Source: Rhodospirillaceae bacterium
GTDB taxonomy: Bacteria; Pseudomonadota; Alphaproteobacteria; UBA8366
Direction of reading: 5' to 3'
Assembly (NCBI GenBank): GCA_002718015.1
Contig: PBCW01000017.1
Span: forward strand, 11,921 to 17,719
DNA length: 5,799 nt
How positions within the stretch are numbered: the first letter of the stretch is position 1; every line of letters begins with the position of its first letter. The position numbers and the translations under genes are program-made. The notes below the pieces were generated by a model. That model searched no databases. It was given only the letters and a program-made list of their open reading frames with translations, and was not told where the DNA came from. Of the stretch, positions 5,395 to 5,799 are shown piece after piece.

Positions 5395-5799
5395 TTAGCC
5401 GCGCCAAAGCCTATCAAGGCCGATATTTACGAAATTCTGAAGAAACCCTTTTGGATATTCTAACGTCAAATAATACGCGAGAACACCCAGGAAAATCGTA
5501 AATGATAGCGCACAAATTAAGGCTCCCAAATGAGACCGCTCAGCCTTCAACTTGGTAAACAAGTATATATAAACTGCAACTCCAATCTCAAATCCGAACA
5601 CGGCACACAAAGCAAGCATACCAACAAGCCAAAGAAGATGATATTCGTTCGTTCGTTTATCTGCGTGACCACCGAAATCTTCAAGTTCAGAGTCATAGAA
5701 ATGTGTTGCTGGCTTTTTACCGAAGGCTATTTGTAAGCCCAGGGGCAGCAGCAATACCAATGCTAAAAAAGTTACAAATTGAGGATAAAAGCGCGTTAA
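5395..5799 (-). CDS. TctB-like small membrane subunit of a tripartite tricarboxylate transporter, 5' end beyond window
   Basis: The minus-strand reading frame is open from the TAA at 5395-5397 to the right edge, giving 134 residues with no stop. A TTG at 5758-5760 could be read as a start, but in-frame hydrophobic sequence continues upstream, so the gene is treated as cut by the window edge. Three hydrophobic segments are visible (counting from the edge, about 6-26, 55-80 and 87-110). The first is preceded by FYPQF and the last is followed by LEYPKGFLQ. This resembles the TctB pattern, in which helix 2 starts at a (F)FP(R/Q) motif and the protein ends after a PLPxG-type loop. TctB proteins have four helices and about 150-170 residues, so helix 1 is probably outside the window. 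In TTT systems TctB pairs with the large permease TctA and the periplasmic receptor TctC to import carboxylates. Neither partner is seen here. Confidence 0.6.
   Translation of the reverse strand, partial: LTRFYPQFVTFLALVLLLPLGLQIAFGKKPATHFYDSELEDFGGHADKRTNEYHLLWLVGMLALCAVFGFEIGVAVYIYLFTKLKAERSHLGALICALSFTIFLGVLAYYLTLEYPKGFLQNFVNIGLDRLWRG

Noticed and set aside
1..5799. CRISPR array, tRNA or rRNA gene, insertion sequence or attachment site.
   Set aside because: I saw no regularly spaced repeats of the right length, no tRNA-like or rRNA-like sequence, no transposase and no terminal repeats.

Overview
The window looks like part of an accessory metabolic region of a free-living, AT-leaning proteobacterium. 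My best guess is a marine-type alphaproteobacterium. That guess rests on tandem TauD/TfdA-type dioxygenases, an NMT1/THI5-like substrate-binding-type protein, an MFS permease and a small tripartite-tricarboxylate-transporter (TctB-like) subunit occurring together. It is an inference from gene content, not from any rRNA or marker gene.

Layout. Positions 1-189 are a leader holding an extended -10 promoter-like site (53-61) and three short direct repeats. Positions 190-2783 hold three consecutive + strand genes (278, 282 and 280 aa), all members of the Fe(II)/2-oxoglutarate-dependent TauD/TfdA family. Each keeps the HxD...H iron triad, the 2OG-contacting Thr and the C-terminal Arg, so all three should be active. 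Genes 2 and 3 are only 9 bp apart and gene 1 lies 56 bp upstream, which fits one operon. Positions 2784-3080 are a 297-bp gap with no gene. It holds two inverted repeats, one of which (2953-2997) can fold into a long imperfect hairpin. Positions 3081-3974 encode a periplasmic-binding-protein-fold protein with no visible signal peptide. Positions 4007-5263 encode a 12-helix MFS permease about 32 bp further on, probably co-transcribed. A 131-bp convergent gap follows, and the window closes on the 3' part of a minus-strand TctB-like membrane protein that runs off the right edge.

How the genes may work together (inference): the MFS protein could move a small organic acid or sulfonate-like compound, the binding-protein-like gene product could bind or convert it in the cytoplasm, and the three dioxygenases could oxidise it, or related compounds, in parallel or in sequence. 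No substrate can be assigned from the sequence. No regulator, ABC permease/ATPase or RNA gene is present in the window.
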